A stretch of 46,741 nt of DNA from Mycobacterium uberis (GCF_003408705.1 NZ_QAYL01000004.1:1-46741); one strand, 5' to 3'; shown: positions 9,109 through 19,375, counted from the first letter of the stretch. Numbers and translations: made by a program. The notes: a model not told the origin generated them from the sequence alone.

Positions 9109-10060
9109 ATGAACAACTACGAATCGATCAACTTCTTCAACGATCCGTCTTTCGTTCCGGGCCAGCACACCTAACTTGAACCGGCTGCGCAGCAAAAGCT
9201 ACGTCATACAGCTACTGCACTACACGGTTTTTGCCGCCACCGGATAGGATAAAGCCGCCACCATCTATAAAAACACCGATACTCTACTCGAACTGCGCCG
9301 CGCTCGGTAGGCCCTTGCCGCCGTTGCTACTTCAGCCTGATGGAAACGACATCAACGCCCAGACCAACCAGAATCACCACAAATTCCCAATGTACGAACA
9401 GATGGTCACTATGGAACCTGTAGATCACAGCCGCGTGCAATCGCTGCTCAGCCAACTGCTGACACCGAGCAGGATCAAGCAGAATGAGTAGTTAGTATGA
9501 CATCTTGTTGATCGTCAGCTTGACGAATTCTCAACTACCGGCGAATGTGCGTTCATCAACGAATACGTCTAGCCCTTCAACACTTTGATGATCCCCGACC
9601 TGCTCGGCGTCCCAGAAGACGACCGCAAGGAGTTCTGCGTTGTTTTGGATGCCGAACGCCTAGGCTCACAGGGGAGGAACGCTGGACCACGAATCGATTG
9701 GGGTCAACCCGTTAGAGTGGCGCGACAAACGCACTACTGTTCCTACATCGAGGACCAGCGGCGTAAAAAACCATGCAACGGCGTGCTGGCTGCCCTGGCG
9801 ACCACCAGGTATCCGGATGGATCGACGTTCAGGGTTATCGACATAGTCCGTTCGGCCACCTTCTCCTGTTCCCGGCCGGCCAGGAAAAATACCGCCAGAC
9901 TGCTCTCGGTTGCCTTACAGGTCCTCAGCAACCGAGCCCGATATCCAGCTACAGGCTACATCAGAACCCCACCGTAATTCCGCTATTCATCGAATGAGTC
10001 GCTTCGCATGAAAAGCCCTGTCAAAACCAATTCCTGGCTAGCCCGCAATGTAATCTCGAT
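9109..10060 (+). pseudogene. Cytochrome P450 pseudogene (N-terminal two thirds)
   Basis: An ATG at 9109 opens MNNYESINFFNDPSFVPGQH. Frames then alternate through AATIYKNTDTYSN-like (9260-9290), INAQTNQNHHKFPMYEQMVT near 9350-9410, DHSRVQSLLSQLLTPSRIKQ near 9424-9480 (the P450 DHxRxR...F region), and FNTLMIPDLLGVPEDDRKEF near 9576-9630. VIDIVRSATF near 9835-9870 stands where the oxygen-binding I-helix follows. MKSPVKTNSWLARN near 10008-10050 covers part of the K-helix area. I cannot find the heme-cysteine loop; the last part is decayed or lost, possibly extending weakly to about 10390. The substrate is unknown. It is divergent from a dead TetR gene. Confidence 0.8.
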
Positions 10061-10439
10061 TATAGTCTAGCCATGCAAAGCATAAGCATATCCGCTCTGA
10101 AAGCACAGCGGGGACTAGCCGTTAACATGCGGAGGTCCACGCACGGATTCGGTTTACTCATTAACCCGTTGTATTGCTGCCTGGATGATGAAGATCGCTA
10201 GCTGGCACTGGGTGTTCCAGGTGGCCATGCCGCTCACAACGCCGGTTATTACTGTCACCCTCGAGAATGCCAAAGCGTGATAGCTGCGGGAAAGTTATGA
10301 GTGGCTTGGGACGGCACCGCCGTTAAATACATGTCTTTAGACTGCAGCACCTTTCACTGAACTGAACTTCCCGGAGGACCCGGAGCTCCCTGGTAACGGG
10401 CATCATCCTACCGATACTGTCCAACCTGTGGATGCAACG

Positions 10440-11192
10440 CTTGTTTTCCGGCGGGTCTTTCGCCCAAAGTGCTGTAAGTTTAATCTACACTACCATTATT
10501 GACATCTGCCGAATCGTTGTTATTCATCAATGTCCTGAGCTACTCGCCGGACAATGCCAGCTGGGTCATCGTGATAATGACCGCCAGCTGTATCGTCGTC
10601 CAACCGTCGACCAAACGAGAGGCCGACACAGTCGGTCCCCGCTCCCATGACAGTTACCCTTGCGATGCAAGCCGCGGCCCTGGCTAGGATCAGACTTGTC
10701 TTCAACTCGGAAACGACGCTGGCAAAATACTAATTCCGTTTACTATCATGGATATTGGTGTAGGAATCATACTTTCATCATGCAATATTTTGGCCATGTC
10801 GGCCGTGGGTACCGAACCGAGGCTCATCCAAATGATCTTCAACATCCCTGTTGCACTCGGCGTGGCACTTGCGAAGCCGGTAATCGGCGCCCTCACGGCA
10901 TCGAAGATCGCCGCTGGTTTCGATCAACCGGAACTGCGGCAGGTGAGTGTATAACACGTCGGTTCGGGATCAGTCTAGGACGGTCATCTCTTGCAGGACA
11001 ACAACATCCTGGTAACATAACCCAACGACACCGTCGCGGCTATCCAACGGGACGAGGTGAGTGCTTCATCAGCGGCAATCACGAACTCGATGTTGGTGCT
11101 TGGTGGCCGTCGCGCTAGTGGGCACGCTCTTCGCCTGGGCGTGGACACACTCTTCGAACCACAAGTCCACGGATTTCCTTGCCAGAAACTAA
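10440..11192 (+). pseudogene. MFS (DHA2-type) membrane transporter pseudogene
   Basis: Hydrophobic pieces occur in shifting frames. One is FINVLSYSPDNASWVIVIMT near 10520-10580. The clearest lies at 10740-10950: IMDIGVGIILSSCNILAMSA, VGTE, then IFNIPVALGVALAKPVIGAL, TASKIAAG. This resembles the G(x)G...MSAVP.ERAGxASG...LGxAxGxAxxGxL segment of 14-helix drug transporters. A further helix with WxHSSNHKSTD follows near 11100-11190. Frameshifts make it dead. The assignment rests on one segment, so an alternative membrane family is possible. Confidence 0.45.
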
Positions 11193-11224
11193 GGCTCTAA
11201 ACACGAACCTCTTTGTTCTGTAAA

Positions 11225-11580
11225 TCCACTGACATCATTGAGCGATGGTGGATGATGTCCCAGACAAACTACAGATGGTGGCCGGTTCCATCGACGACCC
11301 CGGCGCAGTCGAACTACTGGCCTTTGCAATCGGCGACGGTCATGAGCGACTTCATTAGGCGATCGAGCTATACCACAGTGACAAAACCACTATGGGTCTT
11401 CTCCTCGCAATCGCCGGGCAACATCCGTGCTGTTCTTGGTTTCGCGTTGACCGATGCCGAGGTGATCGTGTTTTATATTGCTACGATGCCCCTGGTCCGA
11501 TATCGGCCAAGCTAGTTCTTTCTGGGCTCGGCACCTATCTGCCTATTGTTGGTTTGTTCGGGAGTTGGGGTGTTAGGTGA
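11225..11580 (+). pseudogene. Possible GNAT acetyltransferase pseudogene
   Basis: Plus-strand pieces read DDPGAVELLAFAIGDGHER near 11300-11350, then TTMGLLLAIAGQHP and VLGFALTDAEVIVFYIATMP near 11385-11495, ending VRYRPS. The last piece resembles the beta-4 strand and start of the acetyl-CoA loop in GNAT proteins (VLHIATLPDVRGRG). Frames change at least once. A weak call from a single motif. Confidence 0.35.
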
Positions 11581-11589
11581 TTGGTGTGG

Positions 11590-11965
11590 CGACTGGGGTG
11601 ATGGGGTCGTGTTGTTGAGCGAAGACGGGGTCCAGTAGGCAGATGGTGCGGGTTCTTACGCCATGTGGACCTATTTACTGGGGAGTTGTGTGGCTGATCT
11701 TATGTCGTTTCCTGCTGCTGTCTATACGATCGTGCGTAGGTTGGAGTTGGGGGACGATTACCGGCGCGACTATTGATGGCGATGTCATGGTGTTGTTTTG
11801 TGGCCTTCTCGATGGTGGCCAGCGTTGTTGTCTGGGTTGTGGTGGTGAGGAGAGGGGATTTACCGCGATAGCGTTGTGCGTAAGGTGACTGATGTGCCCG
11901 TTGTCGGGTATCCGTTGCGGGTGTGGGTATCTCGCGGTACTGCTGCCTAGTTAGTGACTGTGATC
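11590..11965 (+). mobile_element. ISL3-family transposase remnant (N-terminal part)
   Basis: Plus-strand pieces in shifting frames read IDGDVMVLFC then DGGQRCCLGCGGE near 11775-11855, followed by YRDSVVRKVTDVPVVGYPLR and VWVSR near 11863-11935. This fits the N-terminal zinc-finger region of ISL3-type transposases (two CxxC pairs, then RD.xxRxVxDLPxxGxPLRVxxxRRRxxC). Neither the catalytic DDE region nor terminal inverted repeats could be found, so it is a fragment. It lies where the order of the flanking dead genes jumps from an Rv085x-like neighbourhood to an Rv1317c-like one. Confidence 0.5.
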
Positions 11966-12039
11966 GGGAAGTGTTTATCCACAACATCTCCTGGCTCGTC
12001 GGATCGGGCTGGTTAACTACGCTGTGGTGTGTGCGCTGC

Positions 12040-13267
12040 ATTTTGCGGCCACTCATGATCAACCGCACCCCCAACAGGCCCACCAAAGCTATCAACGGCT
12101 TCCTAGGAGCCCTATGTCGAAACGTCCTCGAATTCCCCAACCTCGCCTACTACTGAATCCTATCCCTACCACACTGCGGCAACCTCACCCAACAAATCGA
12201 CGCTTGGCAAAGTCAGCAATTGGCTGCGTGCACTTTCCCAATCGCAGCCGACGTCCAAGAAACAGTTCTGTCGTCGATACCGGTAGGAGACCAATGCGCT
12301 CAGCGTCCTTTGTCGGGCTTTGGGGGCCGCCAGATGGATCGGATCGACGTCAACGAGCTACTCAAACCGACGGGAAGGTGTCGGCCAATGCACGGTCGAC
12401 ATCGTGGACCAGCCGCCCGTAGGCAGTGACCAGCCGGCCCAGGTGGATTCTCAAGCGCTGTTAAACTAGTATCACTGTTAAACTAGTATCATATGGGTGG
12501 TGAGTTCGTTCTCGTTAGCGTGGAATATTTTGTCCGGGAGATTGTTGCACCACCGGGGCCAGCTTGGGGTCACGACTCAACTTATTGACCACCTTTACGG
12601 GATTGGCATCGGGGTCCAGTAGCTGTCAACAGCGTGTGATCGTGGTCGTCAGGTCGCCCAAGTCGTCGAGCACCAGTTGGCAGCACACGTGATCGGCGGC
12701 CGGTGTCAGGGTGACCACGGCGCTATTGGTAGGGAAGCCGCAGGCTGCGTCCGTACACGCCGGCCCGGACCTCCTCGCATCCGGGCACGGTGCCAATGGC
12801 GAGATGACCGAAAACACCCTGGTAGGCAAAATGGTGTGCGGACTGGGAGTCACAGTGACATGGTGCCCGGTGAAGTAGCTGCAGATTTCAAACCTCTGGA
12901 CCGGACCGCTACGCGCTGGCGCAGCATCGTCGGAGTGCTCTTGAACATTAGGCACGCGGTGTCGTTGAACTGGTCAGATACTAGAAAACCCGGCAGCGAA
13001 TGCGACATCACCAAAGGGCAGGACCGTGGTTTCGATCAGCAGCCAGGCTGGCTTGGGGTGTGTTGCGTACGAGCCAGTGTGAGCGGCCAAGACACTAATG
13101 TCCTTGCGGTCCACTATACTGTCCGTGATGAGCCGCATTGACGCTACCACGTCACCATGCACGTTCCAGTCCAGGGAACCCCGGGAAGTGTCGGGACGGC
13201 AGCGCTTGCACGCGCGAAAGCCCGCTTGTTGGACGGCTCTATAGCAGCGTTCGAAATCTTTATGCAC
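12040..13267 (-). pseudogene. alkA: ada-alkA (AdaA-AlkA fusion, Rv1317c-like) pseudogene
   Basis: The minus strand starts MHKDFERCYRAVQQAGFRAC, KRCRPDTSRGSLDWN at 13267-13165. The first part of the zinc/methyl-acceptor domain (the Cys-containing YCRPSCP stretch) is deleted between RAVQ and QAGFRA. RLITDSIVDRKDISVLAA (13130-13080) and VLIETTVLPFGDVAFAAGFS (about 13040-12980) are the AraC-like helices. The AlkA half follows: ADHVCCQLVLDDLGDL near 12710-12665, QQSPGQNIPR near 12550, GRLVTAYGRLVHDVDRALAD near 12435-12375, and DVDPIHLAAPKARQRTLSAL near 12345-12290. LDVGCDWESARSQLLTLP ends near 12190, with a faint tail beyond. Stops, frameshifts and a 17-bp tandem duplication are present. The living protein repairs methylated DNA and induces the adaptive response. 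Confidence 0.9.
12458..12491. repeat. Perfect 17-bp tandem duplication inside alkA relic
   Basis: CTGTTAAACTAGTATCA occurs twice head to tail at 12458-12474 and 12475-12491. Read on the minus strand it lies at the helix-hairpin-helix region of the AlkA glycosylase domain, between GQNIPR and GRLVTAYG, and adds stop codons. A 17-base insertion also shifts the frame. It looks like a slippage or double-strand-repair duplication. Confidence 0.9.
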
Positions 13268-13458
13268 GCCTTTAACATTTACACTTAGCCGCCAACAAAA
13301 CTAGCGAGAGAACAACATCATAGTGAGCTCATGCGACGGCCTCGGTTTGGCCGGGCGGATAATAGTTTGGGCACGTTTCACGTTGTCTCCGTCGCGTCAC
13401 GTGGTACCGCGATTCGGGTAATTGACAATGTGAGACATGATATAATCGTAGAAGCCCA
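13268..13458. other. No recognisable gene (former divergent promoter region)
   Basis: About 190 bases between the divergent alkA and FAD-oxidase relics. No coding motif is visible. Confidence 0.3.
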
Positions 13459-14933
13459 ATGTTGGCGCGTGAAATCTCGCGCCAGATGTTTCTGCTGGTT
13501 GCCGCTGAAAAAGGTTAGCCTCCAGCATAGTTTTTGGATCGAGCAATGTTGGTTCAGGCTAGACTCTCGCCGCTCCGAACAGCTTCGGTTTGGGGTGTTC
13601 TTCCTGCTGTTCTAGGTGGGAAAGTGTTGCGATTCGGAGACGATACCAACTCGCAACGGCTAAAAAGGTTTCCAACACTAAATACAACGGCTCGACGCCG
13701 GCAGTAATCGTTGCCCTGACATCGATGGCGGACGTGTAAAAGACGATGGCGTTCACCGTTGCTCATCAACTCGAGATCGCTGCGCGCAGTGGTGGGCACT
13801 CTTATGTGGGCGCGTCTACGGTGACCGACACCATGGTGCTTGATTTGCCTCAGCTGCTAGGAGGAATCAATTGCGACGTCACCACCGGGACAGGTCACGG
13901 TGACACTGGCTACCGGTTTGTATGCAATGCGCTAGGTTATGGCCGGCTCCGGTCGGGACATCTAACTGACACCTGCCCGTCGGTCAGTTCAACAGGGAAT
14001 GTCCCAGGTGGCTAGGTGGGTGCCGATTTCCGATATGCTGCTTTGCTCTGTGATCGTGATCAATTGATGTCGGCATTGGTGGTGCTGCCTCAGTGGCTAG
14101 CTAGTCATCGGGTTTGCCACCAACCATCCCGACTTGTTCTGGGCGTGGGTGTTGCGCTGCGGTGGTGGCGGCAATGCCGGGGTGACAACCTCGCTGACCT
14201 TTGCCGCGTTCCCCGCCAAGGACCTAGACGTGGTAAACCTTAATTTCGGTCCGCAGGAGCTCGCCCAGGTTTTGCTCGGTTGGCAGAACTGATTACGTAT
14301 CGTCGACCAAAGTTGCTGGGTACTGGTGGACGCCACCGTCGACCTGCTGGGTACGCATTGTCGTATCCTCATGACCTACCCGGTCCGGTCGGGCAACAAC
14401 GTGGCGGGCGCTATCATTTCAGCTGTTGGGGTGCAACCGAAAGGGGCGGAGAATCACACCTTCAATTATTTGGAGCCGGTGAAGTATCTGGCTGTTGGCA
14501 ACCTCAATCCGTCGTCGCTGTGATTACTATGAATTCGTTTTATGCCTTTTCCTCCGTCAACACGGCTGCCACCCCAGGGGTTGCCTCGGCTGTCGACGCT
14601 TTTTCGCGCGGCGTAGTCTGTGCGTTAGCGGTCCTGCATGCCTTCGATGGCGCGCTCGCCGATATGGCTTCTAGGAGGCTACTTTTTTGTGGTGTCGGTC
14701 GCCTGAGCTGATCCAGTAGTATGTGGAAACTTTTAGTGACTCAGCGGAAGTGACTACCTGGATCAATACGACACACCAAGCAATGCAATCGTATTTGGTA
14801 GACAGCCATGCTAACTATATCGAAGCAAACCAGCTGGCGTCGCGGTCCTTTGACACGAATTTCTTCCAAATGAGCGCGGTGTGGCAGAAGTTATGACCCC
14901 GGCTGAGTCATGTGCTTCGAACTGAATTTATAG
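13459..14933 (+). pseudogene. FAD-linked (VAO/BBE-type) oxidoreductase pseudogene
   Basis: An ATG at 13459 opens MLAREISRQMFLLVAAEKG, which looks like a decayed Tat-type export signal. VLPAVLGGKVLRFGDD follows near 13595-13640. The FAD-binding motif IAARSGGHSYVGASTVTDTM lies near 13770-13830, then TCPSVSSTGNVPGG near 13970-14015. DHPDLFWAxRCGGGGNAGVT-like sequence is near 14120-14190, FPAKDLDVVNLNFGPQELAQ near 14210-14270, and VDATVDLLGTHCRILMTYPV near 14328-14385. The berberine-bridge C-terminus near 14720-14930 reads YVETFSDSAEVTTWIN and NYIEANQLASRSFDTNF. Frameshifts and stops break it repeatedly. The substrate is unknown. Confidence 0.85.
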
Positions 14934-16614
14934 TCGTCGAATGTCATCCAGGCTTGGCAGCTTACACGCACCACGCCAGTTGGGTGGGATGCTTGTGCCC
15001 GCAAAGCGCGCATGATTTCACCTAAAAACAAACGAGTGCAATCGTTTTCGCTTACGTCTTGCAGTGTTGTTGTCGTCGCTAACACCCGTCCTGGGTATGA
15101 CTTGGCTAGTTCACACAGTTGGGTTGTCTCGTTGGCCGGCTTGCCGATCACGATGTACTCGAACTGTTTTTTGGTGGCTACATTGCCGACCACGACCTGG
15201 CTCATCACCACATCGGTGCTGGCTTGGCACTCGGGCGTTTCGGTGGTCAGGCGGTCGGCGATGGCGCAAGCGGTGGCCAGCGTTTCGTCCTCGGGATGGT
15301 CAAGGTGATTTGGGACCCTAAGGTTTGCCAGCGATGTGTCACCATCGAATTTGTTGACCAGTCCATGGTGTCCGGTCCACTTCTTCGATGCCGATCGCGA
15401 AAAACTAGTTGAGGAAAGGCAACCACATTGACCGCAGGCCGGTTGTTCACTAACTGGGTGGAGCCGACGATATCGAGGAATACGATAGCGACATGGCGTT
15501 CTTCCCCGCCCAGCTTCGGTCGCTCGCGTTCCGCGGCGGCGGTGACTTTTCGCCCCATGTGTCTGCCAAAAGATCGCGTACGAGTTCACGCTCCCGCAGT
15601 CCATCGACCATCGAATTGAACCTGACCTGTAGCTCACCGAGTTCTATACCGTCGAACACCACCAAGTTGTCCTGCAAATCGCCCTGCTCGACGCGCTTGA
15701 ATGTGGTACGCACAATTCTGTGCCGGGGTCGCGGTCAGTCAGGCCGTGATCCACATCAGCAGGAAGCGGAAGATCAATGTTGCTGTTAATACGATCAGCA
15801 CGCTCGTTACGAACTGGATCCGGGTTCGATTACGCAGCAACATTTCGAAAATCGCTAGCAGGCCGACGCTGATGATGGGCACGCCCAAGTCGAGCAGCCA
15901 CATCATTAATATAGTTCGGCCTACGATGCCTGGTGCGAACCGCCGCGGAGGCGATCTGGCTTCAAGTGCCTAGAGAGGCCATTGGGCGCAACGTGAACTT
16001 GATGAGTAGGTAGTTTCCGGTGCTGACCAACGCGCCGCAGAAGCTCATTGCGAACAAGAAGCGCGGGATGAACCTAGTGTTTGCCAGGTGATAGTTAGAG
16101 TCGTCAACAGCGCCGTGCCGACTTCCCACAGGATGAGGTCGACGATAGCGACTCACCAGGGCAGCCAGAATGTGTTGCGTGTGTCGTTGCAGCTGGGTTT
16201 GCGTTTTTCGATTGCCTAATGCAGGGCCAGTAAGGTCCGTCGGTTAACAATATAGGCGCCGAAAGCCAAGGCGACCACGAAGTAGGCGGGTCTGACCACG
16301 AACTTGACCCACGCCAGCGCGTTCGCGAACACACTGTTAGCTGGGATGGCAAGTGTGACCAAGAGCATGGCGACGCCGATCCCGATCAGGTGCACGGTCC
16401 CCACCAGGACGGTCAAGATGGTCTGGATGCGCATCCGCCGACGTTGCTGGCTTTCCAACACCTGGCTAAGCAGCCAGGAGTCATACGCGGGAATTTTCTC
16501 CAACCAGCCGCTTTGACGAGTCAACGTCTCAGACACCCGGCCCAACCGGTGCGCCATGCTTTTCGTGGGGTCCAGGTGGTCGACATGGCGGTGACAGCCT
16601 AATTTGTCGGCCAC
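14934..16614 (-). pseudogene. Membrane-anchored class III adenylate cyclase pseudogene (Rv1318c-Rv1320c type)
   Basis: The minus strand from 16614 reads [16 protein letters not shown], then [20 protein letters not shown] and TILTVLVGTVHLIGIGVAML (membrane helix). FIPRFLFAMSFCGALVSTGN and LIKFTLRPMA lie near 16070-15970. The HAMP region RVEQGDLQDNLVVFDGIELG and RFNSMVDGLRERE lies at 15695-15600. The cyclase domain follows: GGEERHVAIVFLDIVGSTQL near 15520-15460, LVNKFDGDTSLAN near 15360-15320, HPEDETLATACAIADRL, and the tail ELAKSYPGRVLATTTTLQDV near 15120-15060. At least four frame changes inactivate it. M. tuberculosis has three tandem copies here; only one relic remains. Confidence 0.9.
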
Positions 16615-16622
16615 GCCCTAAA

Positions 16623-17303
16623 GTGAATCGGATGCGTCTAGTGGTTGCCCAGTGTACTGTCGACTACCTTGGCCGTCTTAGCGCTCACCTGCCGTCCGCG
16701 CGCAGGTTGTTGCTGTTTAAGGCTGATGGGTCGGTGAGTGTACACGCCGACGACCGCGCCTACAAGCCGTTGAACTGGATGAGTCCGCCGTGCTGGTTGA
16801 CCGAAGATGCTGCTGGTGCCTCGCCGATTTGGGTGGTCGAGAACAAGGCCGGCGAACAGCTGCGCATTACCGTTGAGAAGATCGAGCATGACTCTTGTCA
16901 CGATCTGGGTGTGGACCCCGGGCTAGTCAAAGATGGCGTTGAGGCCCACTTACAGGCGTTGCTCGCTGAGCATATTGGGTTGCTGGGCAAAGGATACATG
17001 CTGGTCCGCCGTGAGTACATGACCGCGATCGGGCCCGTCGATCTGCTCTGCCGTGATGAACGGGGTGGCTCAGTCGCGGTGGAAATCAAACGGCGTGGTG
17101 AGATCGAAGGTGTCGAGCAGCTCACCCGCTATCTCGAGTTACTCAATCGGGACAGTGTTCTTGCGCCGGTGAAGGGGGTGTTCGCCGCTCAACAGATCAA
17201 GCCGCAGGCGCGCACTCTTGCCATTGACCGCGGTATTCGCTGCTTAACATTGGATTACGACAAGATGCGGGATATGGAGAGCGATGAGTACCGGCTGTTC
17301 TAA
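16623..17303 (+). CDS. nucS: Mismatch-specific endonuclease NucS/EndoMS
   Basis: Intact, 226 residues, the full family length. The GTG at 16623 gives [19 protein letters not shown], matching the family start. The N-terminal DNA-binding/dimer domain covers residues 1 to about 110. The C-terminal RecB-like nuclease domain carries the catalytic series: [10 protein letters not shown] (Asp), then [10 protein letters not shown] (Glu-x-Lys) and the [12 protein letters not shown] helix. NucS cuts both strands at mismatched bases and replaces MutS/MutL mismatch repair in actinobacteria. Family members end with a clamp-binding tail; here it is DEYRLF. It starts directly after the dead cyclase gene, which runs divergently, and is followed after 24 bases by the zinc-ribbon gene. 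Highly confident. Confidence 0.97.
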   Translation: MNRMRLVVAQCTVDYLGRLSAHLPSARRLLLFKADGSVSVHADDRAYKPLNWMSPPCWLTEDAAGASPIWVVENKAGEQLRITVEKIEHDSCHDLGVDPGLVKDGVEAHLQALLAEHIGLLGKGYMLVRREYMTAIGPVDLLCRDERGGSVAVEIKRRGEIEGVEQLTRYLELLNRDSVLAPVKGVFAAQQIKPQARTLAIDRGIRCLTLDYDKMRDMESDEYRLF

Positions 17304-17326
17304 AGTCTCCCGATTAGACTGACGCT

Positions 17327-17623
17327 ATGACTCAGCACCGCACATCGCCACGTAGGCAACGCCCGCTATCGTTATCCTGGGTTCTGCGCCGGGTGGAAGT
17401 GGGATCCGACGGCCGTGAGTATGAAGTGCGCCCGATTGCTGCAGTTCGCGCCGTCAAGATTTATCGCTGCCCTGGATGTGATCACGAAATCCGTTCTGGC
17501 ACTATGCATGTGGTGGTATGGCCTGCTGACTCGCCGCAAGCGGGAGCCGAAGATCGGCGACATTGGCACACCCTGTGCTGGGCTCATCGTGCTACCCGCG
17601 GTCCGACCAGAAAATGGTCTTGA
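17327..17623 (+). CDS. Conserved zinc-ribbon-like protein (Rv1322-like)
   Basis: Intact, 98 residues, the same length as its M. tuberculosis counterpart. The N-terminus is rich in Arg/Ser/Pro (TQHRTSPRRQRPLSLSW). A treble-clef-like metal site is suggested by YRCPGCDHEIRSGTMH at about residues 47-62 and HWHTLCWAHR near 84-93 (Cys-x2-Cys, later His and Cys). The C-terminus TRGPTRKW is basic. The function is unknown; basic ends plus a zinc knuckle would fit nucleic-acid binding, but that is inference. It lies 23 bases after nucS on the same strand and probably shares its transcript. Convergent with the epimerase gene. Confidence 0.85.
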   Translation: MTQHRTSPRRQRPLSLSWVLRRVEVGSDGREYEVRPIAAVRAVKIYRCPGCDHEIRSGTMHVVVWPADSPQAGAEDRRHWHTLCWAHRATRGPTRKWS

Positions 17624-17634
17624 GTCTCTCCGCG

Positions 17635-18099
17635 TCAGGAAGCTGGCTCGACCAACTCGATCAGGACGCCGCCAGCATCTTTCGGGTGGATGAAGTTGAT
17701 TCGCGCGTTCGACGTTCCCCGTCTAGGTGTGTCGTACATTAGTCGAACTCCTTGGGAGCGGAGTTGGTTGGCAAGGTTGTCGAGATCGCTGACCCGACAA
17801 GCCAATTGCTGAATGCCCGGTCCGCGTTTATTCAAGAACTTCGCGATCGGCGACGATTCGTCGGTCGGGGCCATCAATTGAATCTGTGCTGTGTCGATCG
17901 GGGCGCCGCATGCCGACAGCATGGCCTCACGGATGCCCTGGTCGTCGTTGACTTCCTCGTGGACGAGGGTCATACCCAGGTGGTCCTGATACCAGGCGAT
18001 GGCCGCATCTAGGTCGGCAACCGCGATGCCGACGTGATGGATCGCTGTTACCAGAGGGGTGGTCAATGGCTTAGGGATGTCGACTTGATCGGTTGTCAC
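17635..18099 (-). CDS. mce: Methylmalonyl-CoA epimerase (VOC superfamily)
   Basis: Intact, 154 residues. Two beta-alpha-beta-beta-beta modules of the vicinal-oxygen-chelate fold are visible. The N-terminal metal His lies in TAIHHVGIAVADLDAA (residues 18-33). AQIQLMAPTDESSPIAKFL carries the Gln of the site, and GVLIELVEP the C-terminal Glu. The site that is usually His in GLHH is GIQQ here; my memory of the M. tuberculosis protein is that it has the same sequence, so this looks like a lineage feature rather than damage. The enzyme interconverts (R)- and (S)-methylmalonyl-CoA, linking propionate from cholesterol and odd-chain lipids to succinyl-CoA. It diverges from fadA4. Confidence 0.93.
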   Translation of the reverse strand: MTTDQVDIPKPLTTPLVTAIHHVGIAVADLDAAIAWYQDHLGMTLVHEEVNDDQGIREAMLSACGAPIDTAQIQLMAPTDESSPIAKFLNKRGPGIQQLACRVSDLDNLANQLRSQGVRLMYDTPRRGTSNARINFIHPKDAGGVLIELVEPAS

Positions 18100-18193
18100 C
18101 GCACAACGGTAGCCTTAAGGAAAGGATTGCGCTTCTCCGGCAGGTTGAATCGGCCTGTAGATGAGGACCCGAGAGCAGGCCCAGGAGGTAGTC

Positions 18194-19375
18194 TTGACGA
18201 CATCGGTGATTGTTGCTGGGGCACGGACACCCATCGGCAAGTTGATGGGGTCATTGAAGGATTTTTCGGCTAGCGATCTGGGCGCGATCGCTATTGCCGC
18301 CGCGTTGCAGAAGGCTTACGTGGCGCCGTTGGCGGTGCAGTACGTGATCATGGGCCAGGTGTTAACCGCGGGAGCCGGTCAGATGCCGGCGCGACAGGCG
18401 GCAGTAGCGGCCGGCATCGGTTGGGATGTTCCGGCGCTGACGATCAACAAGATGTGCCTGTCCGGTCTTGACGCCATCGCGCTCGCTGACCAGCTCATTC
18501 GCGCTGGAGAATTCGATGTGGTGGTGGCCGGTGGCCAAGAGTCCATGACGAAGGCCCCGCATTTGTTGCTAGACAGCCGATCGGGCTACAAATATGGCGA
18601 CGTTACGATTTTGGACCACATGGCTTACGACGGCCTGCACGATGTGTTCACCGATCAACCGATGGGCGCGCTCACCGAGCAGCGCAACGATATCGACAAA
18701 TTCACGCGCCAAGAACAGGATGAGTTTGCTGCCCGGTCACACCAAAAGGCGGCCGCGGCATGGAAGAGCGGCGTCTTCACCGACGAAGTAGTGCCAGTGA
18801 ATATTCCGCAGCGAAAAGGTGATCCGTTGCAGTTCACCAAGGATGAGGGGATCCGCGCCAACACAACGGCTGAGTCGTTAGCCGGTCTGAAACCGGCGTT
18901 TCGTCACGACGGTACCATTACCCCAGGCTCTGCGTCGCAGATCTCCGATGGTGCAGCCGCCGTTGTGGTGATGAATAAGGAAAAGGCGCAGCAGCTGGGG
19001 CTGACGTGGCTGGTCGAGGTCGGTGCCCACGGTATTGTGGCCGGCCCAAATTCCACACTGCAGTCCCAGCCGGCTAACGCAATCAAGAAGGCAGTAGGTC
19101 GCGAAGGGATCACCACCGACCAGCTCGACGTCGTAGAGATCAACGAGGCGTTTGCGGTGGTAGGGTTGGCCTCGATGCGTGAACTTGGCATCACTCCCGA
19201 GCTAGTCAACGTCAACGGTGGCGCGATCGCTGTTGGGCACCCTCTCGGGATGTCGGGGGCCAGAATCACGTTGCATGTCGCGCTGGAGTTGGCACGTCGC
19301 GGTTCGGGCTACGGCGTTGCGGCTCTATGTGGCGCTGGTGGCCAGGGTGACGCGCTGATTCTGCGGGCTGGTTAG
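18194..19375 (+). CDS. fadA4: Acetyl-CoA acetyltransferase (thiolase) FadA4
   Basis: Intact, 393 residues. I chose the TTG at 18194 because AGGAGG (18183-18188) lies just upstream and [17 protein letters not shown] then matches thiolase N-termini; an upstream start at 18161 has no support. Catalytic residues are present: the acylated Cys in [14 protein letters not shown] (about residue 89), the NEAFAVVG motif, the His in [10 protein letters not shown] (about residue 350) and the second Cys in [10 protein letters not shown] near the end. It joins two acetyl-CoA or cleaves acetoacetyl-CoA in the cytosol, at the junction of fatty-acid breakdown and ketone or mevalonate-type metabolism. It diverges from mce across about 95 bases and is followed by the thioredoxin-like gene. 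Confidence 0.96.
   Translation: MTTSVIVAGARTPIGKLMGSLKDFSASDLGAIAIAAALQKAYVAPLAVQYVIMGQVLTAGAGQMPARQAAVAAGIGWDVPALTINKMCLSGLDAIALADQLIRAGEFDVVVAGGQESMTKAPHLLLDSRSGYKYGDVTILDHMAYDGLHDVFTDQPMGALTEQRNDIDKFTRQEQDEFAARSHQKAAAAWKSGVFTDEVVPVNIPQRKGDPLQFTKDEGIRANTTAESLAGLKPAFRHDGTITPGSASQISDGAAAVVVMNKEKAQQLGLTWLVEVGAHGIVAGPNSTLQSQPANAIKKAVGREGITTDQLDVVEINEAFAVVGLASMRELGITPELVNVNGGAIAVGHPLGMSGARITLHVALELARRGSGYGVAALCGAGGQGDALILRAG

Noticed and set aside
10060..10390. Heme-binding loop of the first P450 relic
   Set aside because: I looked for FGxGxHxCxG in all frames and could not find it; faint C-terminal likeness was too weak to extend the call.
11700..12140. 146-codon minus-strand frame
   Set aside because: It crosses from the transposase remnant into the alkA tail; the Thr/Gln/Arg-rich sequence has no domain and is a shadow.
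15012..15412. Three overlapping plus-strand frames
   Set aside because: They mirror the cyclase-domain codons of the minus-strand adenylate cyclase relic and show no motifs of their own.
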